In this document: positions 1 to 5,664 of the stretch, one piece after another | Position numbering within the stretch: position 1 is the stretch's first letter | Layout: the number at the start of each line of letters is the position of its first letter | Assembly (NCBI GenBank): GCA_001830645.1 | Contig: MIBM01000220.1 | Span: 6,655-13,209 of the forward strand | Reading direction: 5' to 3' | Length of the DNA stretch: 6,555 bases | DNA from: Spirochaetes bacterium RIFOXYC1_FULL_54_7 | Lineage (GTDB): Bacteria; Spirochaetota; Spirochaetia; Treponematales; UBA12059 | Notes under the pieces: generated by a model | What the model saw: only the letters and a program-made list of their open reading frames with translations | What the model was told of the DNA's origin: nothing | The model's database searches: none | Position numbers and translations under genes: made by a program

Positions 1-495
1 GCTTGTTCCCGTTCCCAGAGTCTTGAGTGATTCCGGGATGCTTCCGGTGGGAAGTCCCTTTGTCCAGATCAGGCGGATGCCCTTGACAACCGTCGCCATG
101 CCAAGGGTTGCGATGAAGGGCGGAACATTCCGCTTTGAAACCAGCAAGCCGTTGAGCAGACCCACAAGGGCTCCAAAAAGGCATACAATGACAATACCCG
201 CAAAGAGGCGCGCATCGTCGCCCACCATGAAATTGGCCGCGATCACGTTGGATGTGGAAACCGCCTCTCCCACCGAAAGATCGAGCCCGCCGGAAATGAT
301 GACGATGGTCTGGCCCAGAGCCGCGAGACCGAGCATGGAGAAACTGCGCGCGATGTTGAGGAGATTGGAGAGCCTGAAAAAATTTACTCCCAAGAGTACA
401 TTGACGACGAAGGCCGCTCCCACAAGAATCAGGAGCACGATGTAAATGCCCGACCGTTCGTTGGATCGTATTGACTGCAAGCTGATTGGTTTCAT
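1..495 (-). CDS. Ribose-type (CUT2) ABC transporter permease, N-terminal part, cut by window edge
   Basis: Inner-membrane permease subunit of a sugar ABC importer of the RbsC/AraH/XylH family (BPD_transp_2). The window holds 165 codons from the ATG at 493-495, open to the left edge, about half of the usual 310-340 residues. Hydrophobic segments lie near residues 16-37, 45-68 and 97-119. Two family signatures are visible: a GGLDLSVG stretch at residues 69-76, and NGLLVSKRNVPPFIATLGM at 115-133, the counterpart of the RbsC 'NGLL..K...PPFI.TLGM' block. A stop codon lies immediately upstream in frame (TGA at 496-498), so this is the earliest possible ATG. GAGG at 505-508 is the likely ribosome-binding site, partly inside a small hairpin. 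The gene follows the response regulator after 117 bp on the same strand. No ATPase or binding-protein gene is in the window; they presumably lie beyond the left edge. The sugar transported cannot be read from the sequence. Confidence 0.93.
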   Translation of the reverse strand, partial: MKPISLQSIRSNERSGIYIVLLILVGAAFVVNVLLGVNFFRLSNLLNIARSFSMLGLAALGQTIVIISGGLDLSVGEAVSTSNVIAANFMVGDDARLFAGIVIVCLFGALVGLLNGLLVSKRNVPPFIATLGMATVVKGIRLIWTKGLPTGSIPESLKTLGTGTS

Positions 496-502
496 TCACC
501 CC

Positions 503-519
503 ATCCTCAAACAGAGGAT
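503..519 (-). promoter_or_regulatory. Small hairpin overlapping the permease ribosome-binding site
   Basis: On the minus-strand transcript ATCCTC (519-514) can pair with GAGGAT (508-503) around a five-base loop. The 3' arm contains GAGG, the best Shine-Dalgarno match for the permease ATG at 495, and the 5' arm contains the matching CCTC. The six-base-pair stem is seen directly. A role in limiting translation of the permease is inference, and a stem this short can arise by chance. Confidence 0.35.
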
Positions 520-612
520 AAGGCCGTCCCGCTCAGACGTATATGGACAGAAACGATTCGGTGTATGGATAATTCAATCGGAGCAGAGTGCGTTCCCGGC
601 CTGTGGACACCC

Positions 613-1377
613 TTAATTCAAATCCGCGCGTTCCTTGTATTCCAACGGACTCAAGCCAGTGATTTTCTTGAAAGCCCTGCTGAAATAGCACTGATCATCG
701 TAACCTAAAAGGGATGAGATTTCCTTCACCATCAAATCCGGTCGTTCCTTCAGAATCTTCTTGGCCTGGTTCATGATAAGGTCGAAGAGGTACTTGCTGG
801 GCGAGACCTGGAATTGATCCTTGAACGCCCTGCCCAGATACGCTGGGCTTACGCGCAGGCGTTCAGCCACCTGCTCCAACGATGGATGTTTGAGATAATT
901 CGAACGGTAATATTCCGCGGCCGACTCGGCAAGCTGGACGCGCGCTTCCTTTTCAGGGATGCCGTTCAGATAGGCGTACGCCTCGACGTTGTCCTCACTT
1001 AACCTGTCATGGATATGGCAGAGGGCATTTCTCAATTCCGAGCTATTCACCGGCTTGAGCAGGAATTCGCTGACACCAAAATGAAGCGCCTGGCGGGCAT
1101 ATTCGAATTCATTATAGCCGGAGATGATCATCATCTTCATTTCCGGATAATGGTAATAAACCGATTCCACCAGTTCGAGCCCATCCATGACCGACATACG
1201 TATATCGGTAACCAGGAGGTCAACCGCAGTGGACTTCAGCTTTTCAAGCGCCGCGGCTCCATTGTGCGCCTCGGCAACAACCTCGAAGCCCGCATGGGCT
1301 TCCTTCAGTTTCTTGACGATATTCTCGCGGATAGCGGACTCATCCTCGACGACGAGGATCCTGAATTTATCCACCAT
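613..1377 (-). CDS. YesN-type response regulator: receiver domain plus AraC-family DNA-binding domain
   Basis: A 254-residue cytoplasmic transcription regulator, partner of the histidine kinase encoded just upstream. The receiver domain (about residues 5-120) has the acidic pocket E11/D12, the phospho-acceptor D58 (in VTDIRM), the switch residue S86 and the conserved K108 (in LLKP). A short linker leads to two helix-turn-helix motifs of the AraC/XylS type at about 165-250; the second (LLGYDDQCYFSRAFKKITG, 223-241) is a very close match to the family signature. Length is typical of the compact YesN form. The start is supported by a strong ribosome-binding site (GGGGGGAGG, 1385-1393) seven bases upstream. 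The gene overlaps the end of the kinase gene by 11 bases, so the pair is probably translationally coupled. Regulators of this class usually activate adjacent sugar-uptake genes; the divergent region 5303-5487 is the obvious candidate target, but no site is proven. Confidence 0.95.
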   Translation of the reverse strand: MVDKFRILVVEDESAIRENIVKKLKEAHAGFEVVAEAHNGAAALEKLKSTAVDLLVTDIRMSVMDGLELVESVYYHYPEMKMMIISGYNEFEYARQALHFGVSEFLLKPVNSSELRNALCHIHDRLSEDNVEAYAYLNGIPEKEARVQLAESAAEYYRSNYLKHPSLEQVAERLRVSPAYLGRAFKDQFQVSPSKYLFDLIMNQAKKILKERPDLMVKEISSLLGYDDQCYFSRAFKKITGLSPLEYKERADLN

Positions 1378-3172
1378 CGGTAAACCTCCCCCCTATGGCT
1401 ACACATGCCCCTCCCCCCTCGGTGTTCCACACCCTGCAGTACGCCTCAGATCCAAAATGCAGGAAAAGGCGGGATGCGATACTCCGCAGCCCCATGCCTC
1501 CCACATCGAGACCGGGGCTTTGCCCGCCCGAACCTCGGGATGCCAGAATCCGGTTCAGATCCACCAGGTATGCCGGGTCAAAGCCGGGTCCATTATCCAG
1601 AACCGCGATCTCCCATGTACCGTCCCTCAAGCTGCCTTCCGCACGGATAGACCAAGGCGGTTCCCGGTTCGTCGCGTATTTCATGCAATTCTCCGCCAGC
1701 GGTTGCACAATTAGCTTGGGAATTATCAAGGACTCCATCCCGGGCGGGATGGAAATATTAAAATCCAGATCATCGCGGAACCGTGTTTTCATGCAAAGTA
1801 AATAGTGTCGCGTATATTCCATTTCCTCCGAAAGGGTGACGAAGGATGACGAGCCGGAAGCGCTGTAACGCAACAGATGGGTAAGATGGCCAATCGTCTC
1901 GGCCAACTCACGGTTCAAGCCTTCCTCGGCCATTATGGCCAGTACACTCAGCATATTGAACAGAAAATGTGGATCCATCTGGGATTGCAGGGCCAGAAAG
2001 GTCGCACGCATTTCACCGTCCTTGGCTTCCAGCATGCCATGGACCGATTCACGTACTTTAGCCTGCATCTCATTGAAAGACAGCTGCAATTCGCCAAACT
2101 CGTCCAGATCGGTGGCCATGTCCACACGCCTGTCGTGCAGGATGCCTTCCTGTTCCAACAGCTTTAGGGCGGACTTGAGATTCGAGATGGGTGAGGTGAT
2201 TCCGGCGGAGACGCGCGACGCGAACCATACCGCCGCCGCGGCGACCATGATACCCAACAGCAGGATCATGTAGGAAAAATCCCTCACCGGTTTCAGCAGG
2301 AGCCCCTCTTTTTCAGCCACCACGACTTTCCAGTCAGTCTGTCTGCATTCCTGCGCTATCAGCATCTCGCGGCCCTTGCCGTCCGCACCGAACGATCCCG
2401 TTGGAATACCGGGGACCAATCCAGAAAGGAAACCGGCATCCCATTCCGAGGCTATTCCTGGAAGGGGGTACAGCTGCTGTCCTTTTCCATCGAAAACAAA
2501 TACGGACTCTTCCCCACCACCATAATTCTTGAAAATCTCATCGTGGAACTGTTTCACCTCGATGACGCCTGCGGCATCCTTTTCCTGGTTGAAAAAGACA
2601 CGGCAGATAGAGATGTAGAGTTTTTGCCGGTAGATCACGAAAGTCGCGTCAAGCAATTTGTCTTCCCGGGGATAGGAGACAAGCTTGGCTCCGTACTTCA
2701 AATCCAAGTCGGCGAACCAGTCCATAGCCTTGACATCCAGATCCGCATCCCGCGAGAAGATACCTGTCCCCACCATACCGCCATCCAGACTGTAGAGGTT
2801 CACCTGGGGTACCGGCTTGAGGGGGCCAATGAGCGTGAACATCAGATCGTTCAGCTGTTTCGTCACCTGGTACTTCCGGAAATTCCTGTCAGCGCTTTCC
2901 GGCATCGCATGGAGAATCCCGAAATCCGCGAAGCCGCGTTTGATCACCTCCGAGTTGGTGATATTCAGGGAGATGTTGTTCATCTTCATTATCTCGGCGT
3001 CGATCGAGCGTGCGAAGGAGGATGAGAATTCCTGGAGTGCTGCGACCGCCCGTTTACGCAGGATATCGGCGGTATAGAAATAGAAGAAGGTTGTGTAGAT
3101 AAGGGTCATAAGGACGATGATAGCAAGGTGGGAACGGAAAATGGCGGAACGTACGCTTTTCTGCCTGGCCAT
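1367..3172 (-). CDS. YesM-type membrane sensor histidine kinase
   Basis: A 601-residue inner-membrane kinase of the His_kinase/YesM (LytS-like) group. A first membrane segment at about residues 12-34 is followed by an extracytoplasmic sensor region (about 35-298), probably Cache-like from its size and position, though I cannot confirm the fold. A second membrane segment (about 300-318) leads into a HAMP domain (about 319-375, with DEFGEL at 357-362). The kinase core carries the phospho-acceptor H402 in QMDPHFLFNML, the N-box PLAENCMKYA with N495, the G1 box DNGPG (526-530) and the G2 box GMGL (559-562), so all catalytic motifs are present. GGGGAAG (3180-3186), seven bases from the ATG, is an acceptable ribosome-binding site. 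The gene lies 95 bp after the oxidoreductase and overlaps its regulator gene. Its likely task is to sense a sugar or a loaded binding protein outside the membrane; the ligand is unknown. Confidence 0.95.
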   Translation of the reverse strand: MARQKSVRSAIFRSHLAIIVLMTLIYTTFFYFYTADILRKRAVAALQEFSSSFARSIDAEIMKMNNISLNITNSEVIKRGFADFGILHAMPESADRNFRKYQVTKQLNDLMFTLIGPLKPVPQVNLYSLDGGMVGTGIFSRDADLDVKAMDWFADLDLKYGAKLVSYPREDKLLDATFVIYRQKLYISICRVFFNQEKDAAGVIEVKQFHDEIFKNYGGGEESVFVFDGKGQQLYPLPGIASEWDAGFLSGLVPGIPTGSFGADGKGREMLIAQECRQTDWKVVVAEKEGLLLKPVRDFSYMILLLGIMVAAAAVWFASRVSAGITSPISNLKSALKLLEQEGILHDRRVDMATDLDEFGELQLSFNEMQAKVRESVHGMLEAKDGEMRATFLALQSQMDPHFLFNMLSVLAIMAEEGLNRELAETIGHLTHLLRYSASGSSSFVTLSEEMEYTRHYLLCMKTRFRDDLDFNISIPPGMESLIIPKLIVQPLAENCMKYATNREPPWSIRAEGSLRDGTWEIAVLDNGPGFDPAYLVDLNRILASRGSGGQSPGLDVGGMGLRSIASRLFLHFGSEAYCRVWNTEGGGACVAIGGRFTDGG

Positions 3173-3209
3173 GCGTTCACTTCCCCACTTGAGTCAGATT
3201 GAGCAAGCC

Positions 3210-3229
3210 GCCGGTTCTTCGGAACCGGC
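3210..3229 (-). other. Perfect 8-bp inverted repeat (hairpin) between the oxidoreductase and kinase genes
   Basis: GCCGGTTC (3210-3217) and GAACCGGC (3222-3229) are exact inverted copies around a four-base loop, in the 95-bp gap between the oxidoreductase stop and the kinase start. No T-run follows on either strand, so it does not look like a standard intrinsic terminator. It could be an mRNA-stability or processing element separating the enzyme genes from the regulatory genes, a weak attenuator, or a protein-binding palindrome. The repeat is certain; the role is not. Confidence 0.6.
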
Positions 3230-3267
3230 AGACTCTCTTGAAGATCGGCGCTGGTCGGGGGAAACGG

Positions 3268-4425
3268 TCAGGACAATACTATCTTCCTGCCCTTCTCCGC
3301 AGACTCGAGTCCGGCTTCAAGCACCTTGAGCTCCATCATACCATCGTAGAAATCGGGGCGTATGCGGGTCTTCTTGTTGATCGCATCCACAAAATCCACA
3401 ACAGCATGCACGAATCCGTGCTCGTATCCTATAATATGCCCTGCCGGCCACCAGTTAGCCATATACTCATGACTGCCCTCGGTGGCGAGTATGGTCCTGA
3501 AGCCCTGTGCGTAATCCGGATCGGCAGACGAATAGTACTGCAGCTCGTTCATGTTTTCCAGATTGAAAAGTATGCTACCCTTCTCGCCATAGATCTCGAA
3601 ATAATTGTAGTTCTTCCTTCCCGGGGCAAATCTGGTGGCCTCGAAGGAACCCAACGCGCCGTTCTCGAATTCCACGATCATGAAGGCAGCGTCTTCCACC
3701 GTGACCTTGCCCCTGCCTGTGCCGGAGGAGCCACCCTTGAATGTACCAGAAGCGGCTTCGTCGGGAAGGGGTCGTTCGGTTATGAAGTTGGCCGTCATGC
3801 CGGTAACTGTCTTGATATCGCCCACCAGGTAACGGGCCAGGTCCACCGAATGAGAGTTGAGGTCGCCCTGCGGTCCCGAACCGGAAAACTCCTTGCGTAG
3901 GTGCCAGGTAAGCGGGAAATCGGGATCGACTATCCAGGACTGCAGGTAGGCACCACGCCAGTGGAATATACGGCCAACCTTACCTTCGTCGATCAGGCGT
4001 TTGGCAAGCCTGACCGCGGGACAACGGCGGTAGTTGTGGTTTACATAGTGGGTTACGCCGGTTTTCTGCGCCACAGCCCAAAGCTCCTCGGCCTGCTTCA
4101 CGTTCATGGCCAGGGGTTTCTCGCAGAACACATGCTTCCCTGCCTTTATCGCGGCCATGGCGATTTCATAATGGGTGACCTGGGGTGAGCAGATATCCAC
4201 GATGTCGATATCGTCGGATTCGACCATCTTTTTCCAGTCCGTCTCGGTGCGTTTCCAGCCCCAGTTTTTGGCGAACTCGTCCAGCTGTTCCTGGTTCCTG
4301 CCGCAGGCAACCTGCAGGACGGGTTTCGCTTCCATGCTGAAAAATTCAGGAGCCCGCTTCCAGGCGTTGCTGTGCGCCTTGCCCATGAACTTGTGGCCGA
4401 CTATGCCTATCCTGAGTTCTTTCAT
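3268..4425 (-). CDS. Gfo/Idh/MocA-family NAD(P)-dependent sugar or polyol dehydrogenase
   Basis: A 385-residue cytoplasmic oxidoreductase, normal length for the family. Residues 4-125 form the Rossmann NAD(P)-binding domain, opening with GIVGHKFMGKAHSNAW (7-22) and carrying the family EKP motif (102-104), whose lysine normally acts in catalysis. The C-terminal alpha/beta domain has the GDLNSHSVD motif (187-195), where D188 and H192 correspond to the usual substrate-site residues. The nucleotide loop reads GHKFMG rather than GxGxxG: the middle glycine is replaced by K12. The ATG at 4423-4425 is chosen because AGGGGA (4431-4436) lies five bases upstream and the gene then starts 16 bp after the isomerase stop; an in-frame ATG at 4506 would overlap the upstream gene by 65 bases and is less likely. 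Expected reaction: oxidation of a hydroxyl of a sugar, sugar acid or cyclitol. Substrate and cofactor preference cannot be assigned. Confidence 0.93.
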   Translation of the reverse strand: MKELRIGIVGHKFMGKAHSNAWKRAPEFFSMEAKPVLQVACGRNQEQLDEFAKNWGWKRTETDWKKMVESDDIDIVDICSPQVTHYEIAMAAIKAGKHVFCEKPLAMNVKQAEELWAVAQKTGVTHYVNHNYRRCPAVRLAKRLIDEGKVGRIFHWRGAYLQSWIVDPDFPLTWHLRKEFSGSGPQGDLNSHSVDLARYLVGDIKTVTGMTANFITERPLPDEAASGTFKGGSSGTGRGKVTVEDAAFMIVEFENGALGSFEATRFAPGRKNYNYFEIYGEKGSILFNLENMNELQYYSSADPDYAQGFRTILATEGSHEYMANWWPAGHIIGYEHGFVHAVVDFVDAINKKTRIRPDFYDGMMELKVLEAGLESAEKGRKIVLS

Positions 4426-4441
4426 TTCTGTCCCCTTTTTA

Positions 4442-5302
4442 TCAGCCCACCAAGGCTGCAATGCGCTTGAGTTCCTTGACGCTCTGGGCGACCGCGGCAT
4501 CCTCATCGTCGTTGTAGTCGGGATGCAGGAAGTCGATCTCGACCGCGAGGAAGCCCTTGTAGTTGGCCTTTTTCAGGATGCGCGCCAGGGCGAGATTGTC
4601 GACAAGGCCTTCCCCCACGGGAGTCGTGGCAAAGAAATGCCAGTTTTTCACGCTCAGGCCCTTCATCGGTTTAAGATCCTTCACATGGGTGGCGAACGTG
4701 TACTTGGCCAGTTTTTCCATGCCTTCCACTGGATCATCGTGGACGCGCATGAAATTGCCCGTATCGAAATTTATGCCGAAGTTGGGCGATCCTACAGCCT
4801 CGATGAGCTGGATCATCTCGTCGGAATCGAAGTCGATATGGTTCTCGTCGGCAATCTTCAAGCCCATGGCCTCCGCCTGTTTCGCCGCGGTCTTGAACAT
4901 CTTTGTCAGTTTTTTCATCTGTGGACCATGATCCTCATTGCGGAAAGCGAGGCTCGATCCGACCACGCGCATGGTGTCCGCACCAATGGCCTTGGCATAT
5001 TCCATGGACTTCATCATGTCATCGAAGGCTTTCCCGTTCTTGCCACCTTCCAGGCCATCCGGGTGTCCCCAGGCAAAAACACGGTCAAGTTTATAGGAAT
5101 CGAGCATCGCCTTGATTTCGGCCAGATACGAAGAGTCGAAACGGGGGAAGAAGCAGGATTCAAGCGAAAGCCCATCAACTCCCAATTCATGGCCACGTTT
5201 GATGAAAGCTTCCATAGTCATTTTCCCGGAAGGCTTTTTCTGGTCTGGATACACCTCTCCGAAGAACCTGTGGTAGCAATAACTGTCGATACCGATTTTC
5301 AT
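4442..5302 (-). CDS. Sugar phosphate isomerase/epimerase-like TIM barrel (xylose isomerase-like, AP_endonuc_2 family)
   Basis: A 286-residue cytoplasmic protein of the xylose-isomerase-like TIM-barrel superfamily that includes IolE, Hyi and D-tagatose 3-epimerase. Typical strand-end residues for the divalent-metal site are visible: E153 (ADENH), D180 (INFDTGN), H206 (THVKDL) and E255 (AVEID), in the order and spacing expected for the family. The start is firm: AGGAGGT (5308-5314) lies five bases before the ATG at 5300-5302. It is the first gene of the minus-strand series and has a consensus-like promoter upstream. Members next to Gfo/Idh/MocA dehydrogenases commonly isomerise, epimerise or dehydrate keto-sugar or inositol intermediates, and pairing with the adjacent oxidoreductase fits that pattern. 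The specific substrate is not deducible. No truncation or missing key residue is apparent. Confidence 0.9.
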   Translation of the reverse strand: MKIGIDSYCYHRFFGEVYPDQKKPSGKMTMEAFIKRGHELGVDGLSLESCFFPRFDSSYLAEIKAMLDSYKLDRVFAWGHPDGLEGGKNGKAFDDMMKSMEYAKAIGADTMRVVGSSLAFRNEDHGPQMKKLTKMFKTAAKQAEAMGLKIADENHIDFDSDEMIQLIEAVGSPNFGINFDTGNFMRVHDDPVEGMEKLAKYTFATHVKDLKPMKGLSVKNWHFFATTPVGEGLVDNLALARILKKANYKGFLAVEIDFLHPDYNDDEDAAVAQSVKELKRIAALVG

Positions 5303-5307
5303 GTCGT

Positions 5308-5314
5308 ACCTCCT
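5308..5314 (-). promoter_or_regulatory. Strong ribosome-binding site of the isomerase/epimerase gene
   Basis: AGGAGGT on the minus strand matches the Shine-Dalgarno consensus, with a five-base spacer to the ATG at 5302. It fixes the start of the first gene in the operon. Confidence 0.85.
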
Positions 5315-5352
5315 GTCTCGAATAAAGTCTCAATTAATATTGTTTCAGCCTT

Positions 5353-5380
5353 ATTATATACTGTTTTAAACGTATGTCAA
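5353..5380 (-). promoter_or_regulatory. Consensus sigma70/sigmaA promoter of the minus-strand operon
   Basis: On the minus strand a -35 box TTGACA (5380-5375) and a -10 box TATAAT (5358-5353) are separated by 16 bp. Both hexamers match the consensus exactly, and the spacer is one base short of the 17-bp optimum. Transcription would start near 5346, giving a leader of about 45 bases before the ATG at 5302. The spacer contains the short palindrome GTTT-T-AAAC (5363-5371), a possible operator. The boxes are seen; activity is inferred. Confidence 0.75.
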
Positions 5381-5390
5381 TAATAAAAGC

Positions 5391-5418
5391 CAATATAATG
5401 ATAAGACTTGACAATATA
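5391..5418 (+). repeat. Direct repeat CAATATA spaced 21 bp, possible regulator-binding half-sites
   Basis: CAATATA occurs at 5391-5397 and again at 5412-5418. The two copies start 21 bp apart, two helical turns, an arrangement typical of AraC-family activator sites. A shorter CAATA also lies at 5378-5382. The repeat sits just upstream of the minus-strand -35 box, between the divergent genes, where a response-regulator site would be expected. The local sequence is very AT-rich, so chance occurrence is a real alternative. Confidence 0.3.
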
Positions 5419-5421
5419 TGC

Positions 5422-5450
5422 TTGATATCTCCTTGAAAATATCGTAATCT
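5422..5450 (+). promoter_or_regulatory. Possible promoter of the divergent plus-strand gene
   Basis: TTGATA (5422-5427) and TAATCT (5445-5450) are spaced 17 bp and would start transcription near 5457, about 30 bases before the ATG at 5488. The -35 box is good and the -10 box poor, so an activator might be needed. An inverted repeat, GATAT (5424-5428) and ATATC (5439-5443), overlaps it. Other combinations nearby (TTGACA at 5408, TATAAT at 5394) lack correctly spaced partners. Confidence 0.25.
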
Positions 5451-5472
5451 GGTTCACATAGGCCATAAAACA

Positions 5473-5479
5473 GAGGAGG
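5473..5479 (+). promoter_or_regulatory. Ribosome-binding site of the fucose-isomerase-like gene
   Basis: GAGGAGG lies eight bases upstream of the ATG at 5488-5490. The earlier ATG at 5480 is too close to the site and meets a stop after three codons, so 5488 is the start. Confidence 0.8.
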
Positions 5480-5487
5480 ATGCATAT

Positions 5488-5664
5488 ATGAAAGCCAGAC
5501 TGCTTCCAGTCTACTTCACATCCGGGATGGATGAAGAATTTCCCGGACAGCTACGGACCATCTCGGACCAGCTTGCGAAAGAGGCCGAGTTCCTCGCGCC
5601 TGTCGAATTGGGTAAGTCTCTGCCCGAAGCCGACGCCATTGTATTCCCCCCAACTAATCGGTGA
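5488..5664 (+). pseudogene. N-terminal piece of a frameshifted fucose-isomerase-like gene
   Basis: This 58-codon reading frame begins at an ATG with a good ribosome-binding site and ends at TGA 5662-5664. Its first 54 codons (MKARLLPVYFTSGMDEEF to IVFP) read as the first beta-alpha unit of a sugar-isomerase-type alpha/beta domain, and the sequence continues sensibly only in the next frame (QLIGDAFKQMDRILG) from 5651. The last four codons (TNR and a preceding P) look like out-of-frame read-through. The break lies in a run of six C at 5646-5651. Either the gene is inactivated, or the base is a sequencing or assembly error, or ribosomal or transcriptional slippage joins the frames. It should be read with the following entry as one gene. 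Confidence 0.75.

Noticed and set aside
23..445. Plus-strand open frame of 140 codons
   Set aside because: Antisense to the ABC permease, whose membrane segments and signature motifs are unmistakable.
496..612. Separate promoter for the permease in the gap after the response regulator
   Set aside because: No pair of hexamers with proper spacing was found, so read-through from upstream is simpler.
3210..3229. Hairpin as an intrinsic terminator
   Set aside because: No T-run on either strand after the stem, and the next gene continues on the same strand 38 bases further on.
3199..3900. Plus-strand open frame of 233 codons
   Set aside because: Antisense shadow of the oxidoreductase; no recognisable domain.
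4426..4506. 27-residue N-terminal extension of the oxidoreductase
   Set aside because: It would overlap the isomerase gene by 65 bases, and the extra residues do not resemble the family; the ATG at 4425 has a good ribosome-binding site and begins directly at the Rossmann strand.
4175..5383. Long plus-strand open frame (402 codons)
   Set aside because: It lies antisense to two clear enzyme genes with intact motifs, crosses their junction, has no ribosome-binding site and shows no family features.
5394..5399. TATAAT on the plus strand as the -10 box of the divergent gene
   Set aside because: No acceptable -35 hexamer 16-18 bases upstream; the AT-rich context makes chance matches likely.
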